From NCBI GenBank assembly GCA_013215715.1, contig JABSQT010000004.1:114489-178488 (forward strand): a stretch of DNA of 64,000 nucleotides, written 5' to 3'. The position numbers were made by a program, and so were the translations under genes. This stretch comes from Mycoplasmatales bacterium (lineage in GTDB: Bacteria; Bacillota_I; Bacilli_A; Mycoplasmatales; Metamycoplasmataceae). The notes under the pieces are model-generated. The model ran no database searches. It had not been told where the DNA came from and saw only the letters and a program-made list of their open reading frames with translations. The stretch's first letter is position 1; each line of letters opens with the position of its first letter. Of the stretch, positions 20,173-31,418 are shown piece by piece.

Positions 20173-21078
20173 TTATTTTGTTTTTTTGTTTTTTGAAGAG
20201 TCCAAACTTTTATTACCTTTTATTTTAGAAATTATTTTTTGTCATTTATAGTGTTTATCCTCATAGTTTACAAAGTATCAACTCAACCCTATAATTGTAG
20301 TTCCACTTACATAAAGTAATGTTAATCCACTAATAGCTTTTGCGACCGATGTTCAACCTCTTGTTTCTGATGGTCATAACACAGACCCAATTTGATAAAA
20401 GACACCTTTATAGTTTCCATTTTTAATTCAGTCATTAATTCATAAACCACCAACATCATTTCTTATTCCTGTTGCTAACATAATAATTCCAACATAAGCC
20501 ATAAATGAAAAACTTCATACATATAATAAACCTACATTTTTAATTGTTAATTTTCTACATGTCATCAATAATAAAATACCTTGAATAATTAAAACTAAAT
20601 GAGTCATAAATCATAAATAATTATTTATTGTTTCTTTTGGATTTGCATACTTAACAGTAGTTTTAAAGAAAATAAATGAAAAGAAGTTTTCTGTATTAGA
20701 GTTCATTATAATAGCAATCATATTTAATGTTCCACCAAAAAGTGCTACCATTGCAATACTTGGACCGAAATTAGTTCTAAATCTTCTAAAATAAGAACCG
20801 ATGATAATAGTGACCGTGACCATAGGGCAAACATTAGTCATAAAAATATTTTGATAAAGCATCCTATGAGCAATCCCACCTTCAAAACCATTTGCTGATT
20901 GAATTATGTATGGTATATATCTTGCCCCAAGGAAATAAACTAATCATATTGTACTAAATATGACTCAAAACATTTGCTTTTCTAACACTATTCTAATTTT
21001 TTTTCTAAAAAACAATAGAAGTGTAATAATAATTATACAAATGATAACTGCCATAATTCCATTTATGTGTTGTTTCAT
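20173..21078 (-). CDS. YwaF/TIGR02206-like integral membrane protein
   Basis: A 301-residue polytopic protein with about 6-7 hydrophobic segments, many Trp codons written TGA and a Lys-rich C-terminal tail. The pattern of a short polar motif in one helix (MTNVCP), a Gly-rich helix start (FGGTLNMIAI) and a His near a helix end (MTHLVLI) resembles the YwaF family of unknown function; the match is from memory and moderate. The gene has an AGGAGG site and follows prfA by 32 nt, so the two are probably co-transcribed. No biochemical role is proposed. Confidence 0.6.
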
Positions 21079-21110
21079 AATGCCTCCTCTCACAAATTAA
21101 AAATAATACT

Positions 21111-22193
21111 TTAAATACCCGCTTCTTTTATTTTTTCTGCTTGTTCTTCTGCTAATAAAGCATCAATAACTGGATTTAAATCACCTTCAATAATTTTATT
21201 TAGTGATGATGAGTTGAAGCCTACACGATGATCTGTAACTCTATTTTGAGGATAATTATAAGTTCTGATTTTTTCAGATCTTGCACCAGAACCAGCCAAC
21301 TTACGGAATTGACCTTCTGCTTCTTGCTTTTCTTTAACTTGTTTATCAAATAATTTTGTTTTAAGAACTTGTAAAGCCATTTCTTTATTTTCAATTTGTG
21401 AACGACCATCTTGACAAGTAACCACAATATTAGTTTCTAAGTGAGTAATACGAACAGCTGAATCTGTTGTATTAACTGATTGCCCACCAGCACCTGAAGA
21501 ACGATATGTATCAACTTTAATATCAGCAGCTTTAATTTCAATTGGAACTGAAGCATCAGCTTCAGGCATAACCATCACAGTAACGGTTGAGGTGTGAACT
21601 CTACCTTGTGTTTCAGTTGTTGGTATACGTTGAACACGATGTACACCAGATTCATATTTAAGTTTAGAGTATGCTTTTTCGCCATTTACTTGAAATGTAA
21701 TTTGCGAGAATCCACCAGCATCAGCAGCATTTGAATCAAGAACTTTTCATTTCATAGAATTTGCATCTGCTCATTTAGAATACATTCTAAATAAATCCCC
21801 CGCAAAAATATTTGCTTCATCGCCACCAGCGGCACCACGAATTTCAACAATAACATTTTTGTCATCATTTTCATCTTTGGGAAGTAAAAGTATTTTTAAT
21901 TCATCAGCCAATGTAGGCATTTTTGATTCAGCTTCTTTAATTTCTGCTTTTGCAAACTCAATCATTTCAGGATCTGTTTCAATCCCTAACATTTCTTTTG
22001 AGTCTTTTACTGTAGATTCAAGTTCTAAAAATACATTAAATGCATTATAAACGTCTTCTATTGATTTAAATTCTTTTGTCACCTTTGTATATTTCTTTAT
22101 ATCTCCTGCTACTTCTGGTGTATTTAATTGAGCTATCAACTCTTCAGCTTTTGTTTTAATTGATAATAGTGATTCGTACATTGATTTTTCCAT
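21111..22193 (-). CDS. prfA: Peptide chain release factor 1
   Basis: Recognises UAA and UAG and triggers peptide release. The 360-residue product has the catalytic [18 protein letters not shown] motif (GGQ near residue 233), the [12 protein letters not shown] motif near 125 and the codon-recognition domain between them. RF1 alone suffices in an organism where UGA is Trp. Start MEKSMYES; an ATG four codons later is an alternative. TATAAT lies 9 nt upstream with no strong ribosome binding site. PrmC, which methylates the GGQ Gln, is encoded at 13.4 kb. Confidence 0.95.
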
Positions 22194-22306
22194 ATTGTGT
22201 TAATTATATTAAAAAAGTCAAAATAAACAAGGAAATACTTAATTTTTCTTAGAATTTTTATTCTTTTTTTAAATTAAAAAAATAAGTTTTAAAGTTTTAT
22301 TTCGCG

Positions 22307-22328
22307 AAAAAAAACATCCTTTTGGATG
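22307..22328 (-). terminator. Terminator of the three-tRNA operon
   Basis: CATCC/GGATG stem, AAAA loop and eight T on the minus strand, immediately after tRNA-Phe. Confidence 0.8.
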
Positions 22329-22331
22329 ATA

Positions 22332-22407
22332 TGGTGGCTTCGGCAGGAATCGAACCAGCGACACACGGAGCTTCAATCCGTTGCTCTACCGACTGAGCTA
22401 CAAAGCC
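22332..22407 (-). tRNA. tRNA-Phe(GAA)
   Basis: Acceptor GGCTTTG/CGAAGCC, anticodon loop TTGAAGC, T-arm TTCGATT, encoded CCA. Confidence 0.97.
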
Positions 22408-22410
22408 ATA

Positions 22411-22487
22411 TGGCGGTCCAGACGGGGATCGAACCCGCGATCTCCTCCGTGACAGGGAGGCGTATTAAACCACTTTACCACTGGACC
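22411..22487 (-). tRNA. tRNA-Asp(GTC)
   Basis: Acceptor GGTCCAG/CTGGACC, anticodon stem CCTCC/GGAGG with loop CTGTCAC, T-arm TTCGATC, encoded CCA. Confidence 0.97.
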
Positions 22488-22489
22488 AT

Positions 22490-22565
<76 letters not shown>

Positions 22566-22685
22566 ATATGATATTGCTTAATTATTTTATCAAAAAAAAG
22601 AGTGGTGAAAACATATTTTTTAAAAAAACATCAAAAAATACTTTATTTTTAAAATAGTGCTTATTAAAATAGTATAAAGAGAATA

Positions 22686-22713
22686 AATAAAAACATCACT
22701 TAAAAGTAATGTT
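22686..22713 (-). terminator. Terminator of the nucleoside ABC operon
   Basis: AACATTACTT/AAGTGATGTT stem with T-rich tail after the stop at 22723. Confidence 0.65.
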
Positions 22714-22722
22714 TTCTTTTAT

Positions 22723-23646
22723 TTAACGCCCAACATTTCTATATGGTATGCCGAGTGCTTTGGGAACTTTAGAATTCTTTTGAGTAGCAACTAACACTAC
22801 TAGCGATAGTAAGAATGGAATCATTTGAAATAGTTCTTTTGGAATAGAATCAAATGCTGAAATAAGAATTTTTTGTTGTGCTAATCCATATAATGTACCA
22901 AATAATATAGCACTAATAATTATCAATGATGTTCTTCATTGACCAAAAATAACAATTGCTACAGCAAGGAAACCAATACCTTGTGTTGAACCACGGAAAA
23001 TACTTCCCATACCTTGTGCAAACATTGCTCCAGCTATACCTGAAATGAATCCTGAAATAAGAATTGCTCTCATTTGAACTCTTTCAACATTAATACCCAA
23101 AGAAGCTGCAGCATGTGGTTGTTCACCACAAGCTTTAATACGATTGCCAAACTTTGTTTTGTTCATTAAGATTCAAGCACCTATCAATAACGGAATACCT
23201 ATAAATAAAGTTATATTAAATAATCATCCAGCTTTATCATTCGACTTAGATAATGAAAATAATGAGTTTTGTAATTTGATAGTATCTGAGATACCTTCTG
23301 GATTGGCTTTAGAGTGAATTATATAAACCGATATAGCTAAAGCAAGGATATTTAAAGCAATACCAGCAATTGTTTGATTAGCTTTTAATTTAACGGTTAT
23401 TACAGCATAAATAACAGCAAATGCTGCTGCTGCAATACCGGCCATTGGCATAATTCAAAATTGATTCCCTAATGTTTTAACCAAAGAATTTTGTCCTGCA
23501 ATTAAGGAATAAGATATTGCACCAATAGTCATAAATGCTTCAATAGAAAGGTTTATTACACCACTACGTTCTGAAAAATGTCCACCAACAGATGCAATTG
23601 AGATAATCATAATCATTGAGATTATTGCTGCAAATACTACAATCAT
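22723..23646 (-). CDS. Nucleoside ABC transporter permease (NupQ/BmpC-type)
   Basis: A 307-residue BPD_transp_2-type permease with about 8-9 helices. It shows the conserved VGGHFSERSGVINLSIEA segment at residues 19-36 and RIKACGEQPHAAASLGI near 165, where the coupling helix meets the ATPase. This is the smaller of the two permeases in Bmp/Nup importers. Its ATG overlaps the stop of the previous permease as TAATG. It is the last gene of the operon bmp lipoprotein, ATPase, permease, permease, and a terminator follows. Confidence 0.9.
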
Positions 23647-25121
23647 TATTTACCTCCTTTTACAACTTTTTTTCTTTGTTCTAAGAATTCATTTTTCTGT
23701 TCCTTAAAATTCACTTTAAATTTCTGAAGTTCTGCTTGATAAATATTTTTCATTCCTTCATATTTATTCAATTTTGTTAAAGAACTTATTTCCGCTTTAT
23801 GTTTTTCATACATTTTTTGAATTAAAGTATCATCCTCTATTGTTCTAAGAGTTGAAGTCCATTCATTTTGTAATTCTTTACGTTTCTTACGTTCTTCTGA
23901 TGAATCTTTTTTTAATTTTAATAGTTCCGCATAATGCTTTTGTTTATACTGCGAAACCCTCTCTTTATATTTCTTTCATTCTTCCTTTTGAGAAGGATCA
24001 ATTAAACAAATGATTTCTTCATATATTTTTTTACCCCACCTTGCGTTTTCAAATAATGGAGCAAGTGCCGCAAACATAATAATTATTGCTAAGACAATAC
24101 CAATTGTTTCAGCAGTAACATGTCCAGCTAAACTAGCATCACCACTAGAAGTACTTATCATTGCATAAAACATTCCAGCTGGAATTGCCCCTAAAGGTGA
24201 TGAGAATGCTAATAATGTTATTGCAATTGCTTCAAATGGCATAGTTGGAAGCACATCATCATTTAATAAAGGCATATTACCCATTGAACAATTGTAAAAT
24301 ATGAAACCCGCTAATCCACAGAATGCACCAGATAACATCATTGATGCCACCGTTGTCATTTTAATGTTAATACCTGAATATTTAGCAGCATCACCATTCA
24401 TCCCATTTACTTTTAGAGAATAACCAAATGTAGTGAATTTAAATAAAGCTCAAGTCATCAATCCTAATATAATTGCTACAAAAAATACTATTCAAGTGTC
24501 TGCGGTTGTAGGACTAAAGAATAATCTCATATTATCTGGTACTGGGTTTGAACCATTACCTGTTGCAGACATTAAATCTGGAGCAGTAAATATATATTTC
24601 ACTAAAAAGAAGAAAACTCAATTAAGCAAAATTGTTGAAACAACTTCATGAACATTAAAAAATGCCTTTAATATACCAGCAAGTGATGCAGCTAATGCAC
24701 CAATAATCATTGAAACAAGCATTAATACAGGAATTGATATTGATCTATTCATATTATGTATTCTTATACCCATTAAAACAGTAATTGCTCCAGCCAATAT
24801 AAATTGTCCAGCAGCACCAATATTAAATAATCCTGTTTTAAATGAAATACCAATTCCTATCGCTAAAATTATAAATATTGCTGAATTAGAAAAGAATGTA
24901 TCAACTTTAAACTCATTAAATCCTGAAGTTAATAATTCTGAATAAGCATGAATAGGATTACCACCTGAAGCGATAATGGGGATCATACCAATTAATAAAC
25001 CAATTGTAATCGCTAACAATGAAGCTTTAACCTTATGAAAAACACCTTTCCCTTGTCCAGTGAAGATTTTTGTTAAATTATTTGAAAAACTATTTGCTTT
25101 TATATTTAATTTTTTAAACAT
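23646..25121 (-). CDS. Nucleoside ABC transporter permease (NupP-type) with C-terminal coiled-coil extension
   Basis: A 491-residue permease partner. Residues about 40-370 form the BPD_transp_2 membrane domain, including FKTGLFNIGAAGQF near 95 and KVNGMNGDAAKYSGI near 240. Members are normally about 350 residues; here a highly charged Lys/Glu/Gln-rich helical tail of about 120 residues follows the last helix, predicted cytoplasmic. Its first 8 nt overlap the ATPase gene and its stop is TAATG with the next permease. The tail might contact the ATPase or nucleic acid; no known domain was recognised. Confidence 0.88.
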
Positions 25122-26757
25122 TATCCACCTTCCCAGCCATAAGATTACCTATCGATGCCCTTGTAGCTCCTTTTCCTGGCACTTCCCCCACAATGGTTCC
25201 ATCATTTACAACAATTATCCTATCTGCCAATGACATAACTTCATCCAATTCATAAGAAATTAACAAAATTCCCTTTCCATACTTTTTAGACCTAAGTAAT
25301 TGCTCATGAATATTTTGAATTGCACCAACATCCAAACCACGAGTGGGTTGGGCTGTAACAACCAATGAAGATTCTCTTATTAATTCTCTAGCAACAATAA
25401 ATTTTTGTTGGTTACCTCCGGATAGAGTTCTAGAAATTGAATCCTTTCCTTTTGAAGACCTAACATCAAATTTCTCAATAAGAACATCTGCATGTTTCTT
25501 TAAATTATTGAATTTAATAAAACCAAATTTTGAAAATCTATTAGTTCGTATATCTTGAATAGCAGCATTTTCTCAAAGAGTCATATCTAATACCATTCCA
25601 TATTTATGACGATCTTCAGGAATGTGTGAAATTCCTTGTTTAAATCTTTTAGAAATTGATTTATTACTTATATCAACAGTTAATAATTTTTGTTTTTCAT
25701 ACATTCTATTTGAACGATTGTATTTATACCCTTGTTGTTCTTGAGCGTCTAAAGCTAATTTTTCTTCTTTAGTCTTTTGTATAGTTTCAACTGTGCGTGA
25801 AGTTAATTCAATTTTACCTTTACGAACTTTTTGAAGTCCAGTAATCGCATTTATTATTTCTGTTTGACCATTTCCGGATACACCAGCAATAGCCACAATT
25901 TCGCCAGATTTAACTTGAAATGACATATCCTTAATTTTTACATGTCTTGATTGAGATGAATCATTTACAGAAATATTTTGAACATTTAAAATTGTATGAC
26001 CAGCTTTAATTTTATAATCATTTTTTGCAGCAATAACTTCAGTACCAACCATCATCTTTGCCATTTTTTTAGTTGACGTTTTTTTAACATCAAATGTCCC
26101 CACAACTTTACCAGAACGAATAACTGTACCCGAATCCGCAACTGCCTTAATTTCATCTAATTTGTGTGTAATAAGAATTATAGTTTTTCCTTGCTTTTTA
26201 AGATTTTGTAATGCTTTTAAAAATTTTTCAATTTGTAAAGGAGTCAAAACAGCAGTTGGCTCATCAAAAATTAAAATATTCGCATTTCTATAAAGCATTT
26301 TTAAAATTTCTGTTCTTTGTTGTTCTGCAACAGTACATTTCGAAATTTTTTTGTCTAAATCAACTTGGAAATTATATTTTTCCATTAAATTAGTAATTTT
26401 CTTTCTTGCTTCTTTATTAGAAAGTAATCCTAATTTATTAGTATTTTCAATATTTAAAATAATATTTTCTAATACAGTGAAATCTTCAACCAATTTAAAA
26501 TGTTGATGAACCATACCAACTCCAAGTTGATTAGCTTTTAAAGGAGAATTAATTTCCTCTGTTTTACCGTTAATCCTAATTGTCCCTGATGTTTGTTTGT
26601 ATAATCCAAATAAAACAGACATTAAAGTTGATTTACCAGCGCCGTTTTCGCCAATGATTGCATAAATCTCATTTTGTTTTATATGCATAGTAACATTATC
26701 ATTCGCTTTAAAATTACCAAATTGCATAGTTATATTATTTAGTTCAATTGCATTCAT
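25114..26757 (-). CDS. Nucleoside ABC transporter ATP-binding protein (NupO-type, two NBDs)
   Basis: A 547-residue fused double ATPase. The first NBD has Walker A GENGAGKST near residue 38, signature-like CTVAEQQR near 140 and Walker B LIFDEPTAVL near 163. The second has the degenerate Walker A GVSGNGQTE typical of the sugar/nucleoside (RbsA/NupO) class near 292, and QPTRGLDVGA near 468. A polar insertion of about 40 residues separates the second Walker A from the HIPEDRHKYG motif near 375. It energises uptake by the two permeases downstream. Start ATG with GGGAG; overlaps the next gene by 8 nt. Confidence 0.92.
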
Positions 26758-26767
26758 TTTTTCTCCC

Positions 26768-27973
26768 TTAATACATCTGTTTTAATATACTTAAAGCACT
26801 ATTTCAATTCATATCTTGTGTAATTTTAACCGCTTCAGTTTTTAAAATTGGATTACTAATTACTTTATTATAAATATCATCTACACCATTAACATGTGGT
26901 TTTGAGATACTTGTTAATTCATTTTTTAGCGTTCCTTTAGTTGTTTCGCCAAAGCCATTAACACCATCATATGTTGAATCTTGATGATTTTTTGGATCTA
27001 TTGCTTTTTTTCAAACTTTTTGAATTGCAAGAGAAAGCTTTTTTTCTATTGAAGTTAAGAATTTATTTTGATTATTTTCGTATTGTAAAGCTTGATCTGT
27101 ATCAACACCAATAATTTTTACATCACTATATTTTTGATTTTGATTAATTGCAGAAATAACATCACTGGTTTGAGGTCCAGCAACCGGAAGAATAATATCA
27201 GCACCACTTTGAAGTAATTTATTAGCGTAAGGTGTACCTTGCCCAGCAGAAAAGCCTGAATTAGTATATTCTTCATCACTTGCAAATTTACTAAACTCAA
27301 TTTTATGAGTTGGTTTTTTTGTTTTATTATAATAATGAACACCAGAAATAAACCCAACCATAAAATCTGTAACACCTGGAAAATTAGCTCCACCAAACAT
27401 ACCAACTTTAGGTGTGCTATCTTTTTTAATTTCAGTTAAATATTCAGCAGCAAAATACCCTGCAAGAAAACCTGAATATTTTGTTTCGAATATTATTGAT
27501 GCAACATTAGAAATACCTTTCCCTTTATCTTTTCCACTTTTATATTTCATTTCACCATCAACTAAAATGAATCCAACTTTTCTTTCTCCGAATGATTTAT
27601 TAAATGATTCAATCGCAGATACATGATGAAAACCAGGAGCAATGATTACTCTCGAACCATATTTTGCTGCTGTTTCATATCTTTTTTTAATCTCAAATGA
27701 TGTTCCACCATCAGGACGCAATACACTTTCTTTGGTATGACCTGACAATGCATGATATGCATCATAACCCTGTTCATTGAATGACTTATCATCAGCTGAA
27801 CCACCATCAGTAACAAATGCTAATTTATTTGATAATTCTTCATTAGTTTCTCCATTAAGTCTTAATTCAAATTTTCCCGCTCAATTTCCACACGATACTG
27901 CAACAGCTATTGGAGCAGAAAGCGCAAGCGTTGCACTTAAACCTCCTAATAATACTTTTTTGAATTTTTGCAT
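26768..27973 (-). CDS. BMP-family nucleoside-binding lipoprotein
   Basis: A 401-residue substrate-binding lipoprotein of the Bmp/Med (PnrA, P48) family. The signal peptide ends in a VAVSC lipobox with Cys at residue 28. Conserved PnrA features follow: VTDGGSADDKSFNEQGYDA near 53-71 (nucleoside-binding Asp and Asn), APGFHH near 118, VGMFGGANFPGVTDF near 195 and VIGVDTDQA-type IIGVDTDQAL near 300. The family binds purine nucleosides or inosine. It is first in the operon, divergent from deoD-pdp-deoC, whose products would phosphorolyse the imported nucleosides. Confidence 0.93.
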
Positions 27974-28049
27974 CGAAACTCCTAAATTAGTTGATTATTT
28001 ATACTAATTATACCCATTAAATGTATTTTTTTATCATAAAGAAGTCTAA

Positions 28050-28119
28050 AAACCTATATTTTTAAGCTTTTTATAAAAATCATTGATATTGGAATAAAAT
28101 TTTATTTAAATATAGGTTT
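28050..28119. repeat. 12-bp perfect inverted repeat in the bmp/deoD divergent promoter region
   Basis: AAACCTATATTT (28050-28061) and AAATATAGGTTT (28108-28119) face each other across 46 nt between two divergent nucleoside operons. A paired operator for a shared regulator is the simplest reading. Confidence 0.6.
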
Positions 28120-28191
28120 ACAAAGTATGTTTTATATATTAAACATGTGTTAAAATAAAAATGTTATTACACACTGTAGGAGGTTTAAAAA

Positions 28192-28890
28192 ATGACACCA
28201 CATATAAATGCAAAAAAAGGCGAAATAGCTAAGACAGTTTTAATGCCAGGAGATCCTCTTAGAGCAAAATATATTGCTGAGACTTTCTTGACTGATATTA
28301 AACAAGTAAACTCAATTAGAAATATGCTTATGTTCACAGGAAAATTTGAAGGTAAAGAGGTTTCAATCTGTGGTTCAGGTATGGGACAACCATCAATTGG
28401 AATTTACTCATATGAATTATTTGAATTTTATGATGTTGAAAACATTATTAGAATTGGTTCAGCAGGTTCATATAAAGAAGAATTAAAATTATACGATGTT
28501 GTACTTGCTACTTCAGCATATACAGATTCAGATGCTTTTTCAAGATTGGTTCTTGGAGAAGGTAAACATGTTATGGAACCATCAAAAGAATTGAACGATG
28601 CTATTATTGAGTCTGCAAAAAAACAAGGTATTAAATTGCACCACGCTAGAATCCATTCATCAGACGTATTCTATAATGCACGTTCATTAGAAGATACAAT
28701 TAATGAAACTGGTGCTGATTGTGTTGAAATGGAATCTGCTGCATTATTTGCAAATGCAGAAAAAACAGGTAAAAAAGCAGCTTGTTTAGTTACAATTTCT
28801 GATAATTTAGTAAATAAAACAGAAACATCGCCAGAAGAACGTCAAACAGCATTTTCAGATATGATGAAAGTTGCTTTAGGTATTTTATAA
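28192..28890 (+). CDS. deoD: Purine-nucleoside phosphorylase
   Basis: Splits purine (deoxy)ribonucleosides with phosphate to base and (deoxy)ribose-1-phosphate. The 232-residue product is a trimeric/hexameric-type PNP: MPGDPLRAKYIA near residues 18-29 (phosphate site), CGSGMGQPSIGIYSYEL near 60-76, IRIGSAGSY near 83, VEMESAALFA near 180 (Glu binding ribose) and the catalytic Asp in ISDN near 203. GGAGG precedes ATG. It is first in deoD-pdp-deoC, overlapping pdp as TAATG. Confidence 0.96.
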   Translation: MTPHINAKKGEIAKTVLMPGDPLRAKYIAETFLTDIKQVNSIRNMLMFTGKFEGKEVSICGSGMGQPSIGIYSYELFEFYDVENIIRIGSAGSYKEELKLYDVVLATSAYTDSDAFSRLVLGEGKHVMEPSKELNDAIIESAKKQGIKLHHARIHSSDVFYNARSLEDTINETGADCVEMESAALFANAEKTGKKAACLVTISDNLVNKTETSPEERQTAFSDMMKVALGIL

Positions 28891-30182
28891 TGAGAGCTGT
28901 TGATTTAATAGACAAGAAAAGAAAAAAAGAAGAACTTTCAAAAGAAGAACTTTCTTTCTTAGTCCAAGGTTATGTTAATAACGAAATTCCTGATTATCAA
29001 ATGGCAGCATTTGCCATGGCAATTGTACTAAATGGTATGACTAATCAAGAAGTAGCTGATTTAACTCTGATAATGATGAATTCAGGAGATATTATTGATC
29101 TTTCTTCAATCGAAGGAGTTAAGGTTGATAAACACTCCACTGGAGGTATTGGAGACAAAACATCACTTGTTTTATGTCCAATAATCGCCGCTCTAGGAAT
29201 TCCAGTTGCTAAAATGTCAGGAAGAGGATTGGGACACACTGGTGGAACAATCGATAAATTAGAATCAATACCAGGGTTTGAAGTGGAACAAACAACTGAA
29301 AATTTTATAAATCAAGTCAAAACACATGGAGTTGCTATTATTTCGCAATCGGGAAATATTGTTCCTGCAGATAAAAAACTATATGCATTAAGAGATGTTA
29401 CGGCAACTGTGCAATCTATCCCACTAATAGCTGCCTCAATAATGTCCAAAAAACTTGCAACAGGTTCAGATGCAATATTACTTGATGTTAAAGTTGGAAA
29501 TGGTGCATTCATGAAAACATATGAAGAGGCTGAAAAATTAGGTTCTACAATGATTTCAATTGGTAAATTATTAAACCGTGATGTCAAAGTAGAAATTACC
29601 AACATGGATAAACCACTTGGTAGAGCCATCGGAAATAGAAATGAAGTCATCGAAGCAATTAAAACATTACAAGGTAATGGTCCAACTGATTTTCAAGAAC
29701 TTATCCTCTCTTCAGCAACTACAATAATTAATCAATCAAAGATTGCCATTGAAGGTAGTGCTAAAGAAATGGTAGAAAAGGTGATTAAAAATGGTGCGGC
29801 GCTTCAAAAATTCTATGATATGGTAAAAGCACAAGGCGGAGATATTGAAGCAATAAAATCAAAAGATTTTTTATCTTCAAAAATTACATTAGAAATTAAG
29901 GCTGAGGAAAATGGATTTATGAATATTACTTCAGCAATTAATTTAGGTTTAGCCGCTATGAAGTTAGGGGCTGGTAGAGCTGAGAAAAGCGATATTATTG
30001 ATAATACTGCTGGTATTTATATCAATAAAAAAACAAATGAGAAAGTTGAAATTGGAGACACTTTAATTACAATCTCATCGAATATTGTAATTAAAGATGA
30101 AATTATCAAACAAGTTAAGAGTTCATATACAATTAACAAAGAAAAGATAGATAATCCAATTATTCTAGGAAAACTTTCATAA
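28890..30182 (+). CDS. pdp: Pyrimidine-nucleoside (thymidine) phosphorylase
   Basis: Phosphorolyses thymidine, deoxyuridine and probably uridine. The 430-residue product has the KHSTGGIGDKTSL phosphate-binding signature near residue 80, KMSGRGLGHTGGT near 108, and the VGNGAFMK loop near 200. It could be named deoA (thymidine-specific) or pdp (broader); Firmicute-like length and sequence favour pdp. Translation starts on TAATG shared with deoD. The released deoxyribose-1-phosphate would reach DeoC after a phosphopentomutase not encoded here. Confidence 0.94.
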   Translation: MRAVDLIDKKRKKEELSKEELSFLVQGYVNNEIPDYQMAAFAMAIVLNGMTNQEVADLTLIMMNSGDIIDLSSIEGVKVDKHSTGGIGDKTSLVLCPIIAALGIPVAKMSGRGLGHTGGTIDKLESIPGFEVEQTTENFINQVKTHGVAIISQSGNIVPADKKLYALRDVTATVQSIPLIAASIMSKKLATGSDAILLDVKVGNGAFMKTYEEAEKLGSTMISIGKLLNRDVKVEITNMDKPLGRAIGNRNEVIEAIKTLQGNGPTDFQELILSSATTIINQSKIAIEGSAKEMVEKVIKNGAALQKFYDMVKAQGGDIEAIKSKDFLSSKITLEIKAEENGFMNITSAINLGLAAMKLGAGRAEKSDIIDNTAGIYINKKTNEKVEIGDTLITISSNIVIKDEIIKQVKSSYTINKEKIDNPIILGKLS

Positions 30183-30197
30183 CTAAGGAGAATTAAA

Positions 30198-30863
30198 ATG
30201 AATTATGCAAAATACATCGACCACACTTATTTAAAAGCTGAGGGTACAACAAAACATATTGATAAATTAATCAAGGAAGCAATTGAATATGGTTTTAAAA
30301 CTATATGTGTTAACTCTTCGTGAATTAAATATGCGAAAAATAAATTAGAAGGTACAGGGATCGGAATTACATCTGTAATTGGGTTTCCGCTTGGAGCAAT
30401 GGCTACACAAGCTAAAGTTTTTGAAGCTAAACTAGCTGTTGATCATGGTGCAGATGAAATCGATATGGTTATTAATATTGGTAGATTAAAAGATGGACAA
30501 TTTGATTATGTTTTAAATGAAATTAAAAATATTAAAAAGGCTATAGGATCACATGTTCTTAAAGTAATTATTGAAACAGCCCTTCTTACAGAGGAAGAAA
30601 AAATAAAAGCAACAGAAATAACAATGAATTCAGGAGCAGAATTTGTTAAAACCTCAACAGGTTTCTCATACCATGGTGCAACACCAGAAGATGTTAAACT
30701 AATGAAAAAAGTTGTTGGAGATAAAATCTTAATTAAAGCTGCCGGTGGTGTAAAAACTCCTGCAGATTTAGATGAAATGATTACAATCGGTGCTTCACGA
30801 ATTGGTACTTCATCAGGTGTTAAACTAATTTCTGGTGAAAAAACAAAAGATGGAGAATACTAA
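30198..30863 (+). CDS. deoC: Deoxyribose-phosphate aldolase
   Basis: Cleaves deoxyribose-5-phosphate to acetaldehyde and glyceraldehyde-3-phosphate, so DNA-derived sugar can feed glycolysis. The 221-residue TIM barrel has the Schiff-base Lys in FVKTSTGF near residue 155, the proton-relay Lys in IKAAGGVKT near 183-189, and DHTYLK at the N-terminus. AAGGAG lies 7 nt before ATG, 15 nt after the pdp stop. One TGA Trp hides the N-terminal 67 residues under the standard code. Confidence 0.95.
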
Positions 30864-30881
30864 TTACTTATAACATTTAAT

Positions 30882-30907
30882 AAAAAGGTACTTATGTATC
30901 TTTTTTA
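30882..30907 (+). terminator. Weak terminator after deoC
   Basis: AAAAGGTAC/GTATCTTTT stem with one G-T pair, TTAT loop and T-run; folA could still be reached by read-through. Confidence 0.5.
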
Positions 30908-30941
30908 TTTATAATTAAATTACAAGAAAAGAGGTATTACT

Positions 30942-31406
30942 ATGATTAAATTAATCGTGGCGATGACAGGTGAAAGATTAATAGGTAATGGTGATAAATT
31001 ACCTTGAAAAATACCTGCTGAATTCAAACACTTTAAAACAACAACAATGGGACACTCTTTATTATTTGGAAGAACTACTTTTGAAGGATTGCCAAAAAAA
31101 CTGCCAGGGAGAAAACATTATGTCCTTTCTTCTAAAACAGTTGAAGGAGCAGATCAAACAATTCACAATGAAAACGAACTAATGGAATTATTTGCGAAAT
31201 ATAAAGACTCAGAAGAGATTTTATTTATCACTGGTGGAAAGTCAGTTTATGAAAAATATGCAGAATATGCTGATGAATGAATAGTTTCATATATATGAGG
31301 TATTTATACTGGGGATGTTTATTTAAATTTAAAGCCAAAAAATTATTCTAAAGAGGGCGTAGTTACACACGATAATTTCGATATAGTAACTTACAGAAAA
31401 CTTTAG
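30942..31406 (+). CDS. folA: Dihydrofolate reductase
   Basis: Reduces dihydrofolate to tetrahydrofolate with NADPH. The 154-residue product has the N-terminal IVAMTGERLIGNGDKLPWKIP segment (Asp is the active-site acid, as in GxxNxLPW), MGHSLLFGRTTFE near 36, LPGRKHYVLS near 55 and FITGGKSVYEKY near 98. No thymidylate synthase gene is adjacent. GAGG site before ATG. It precedes the PQ-loop gene by 12 nt and probably shares its transcript. Confidence 0.94.
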
Positions 31407-31418
31407 TTAAGGAGAGAA

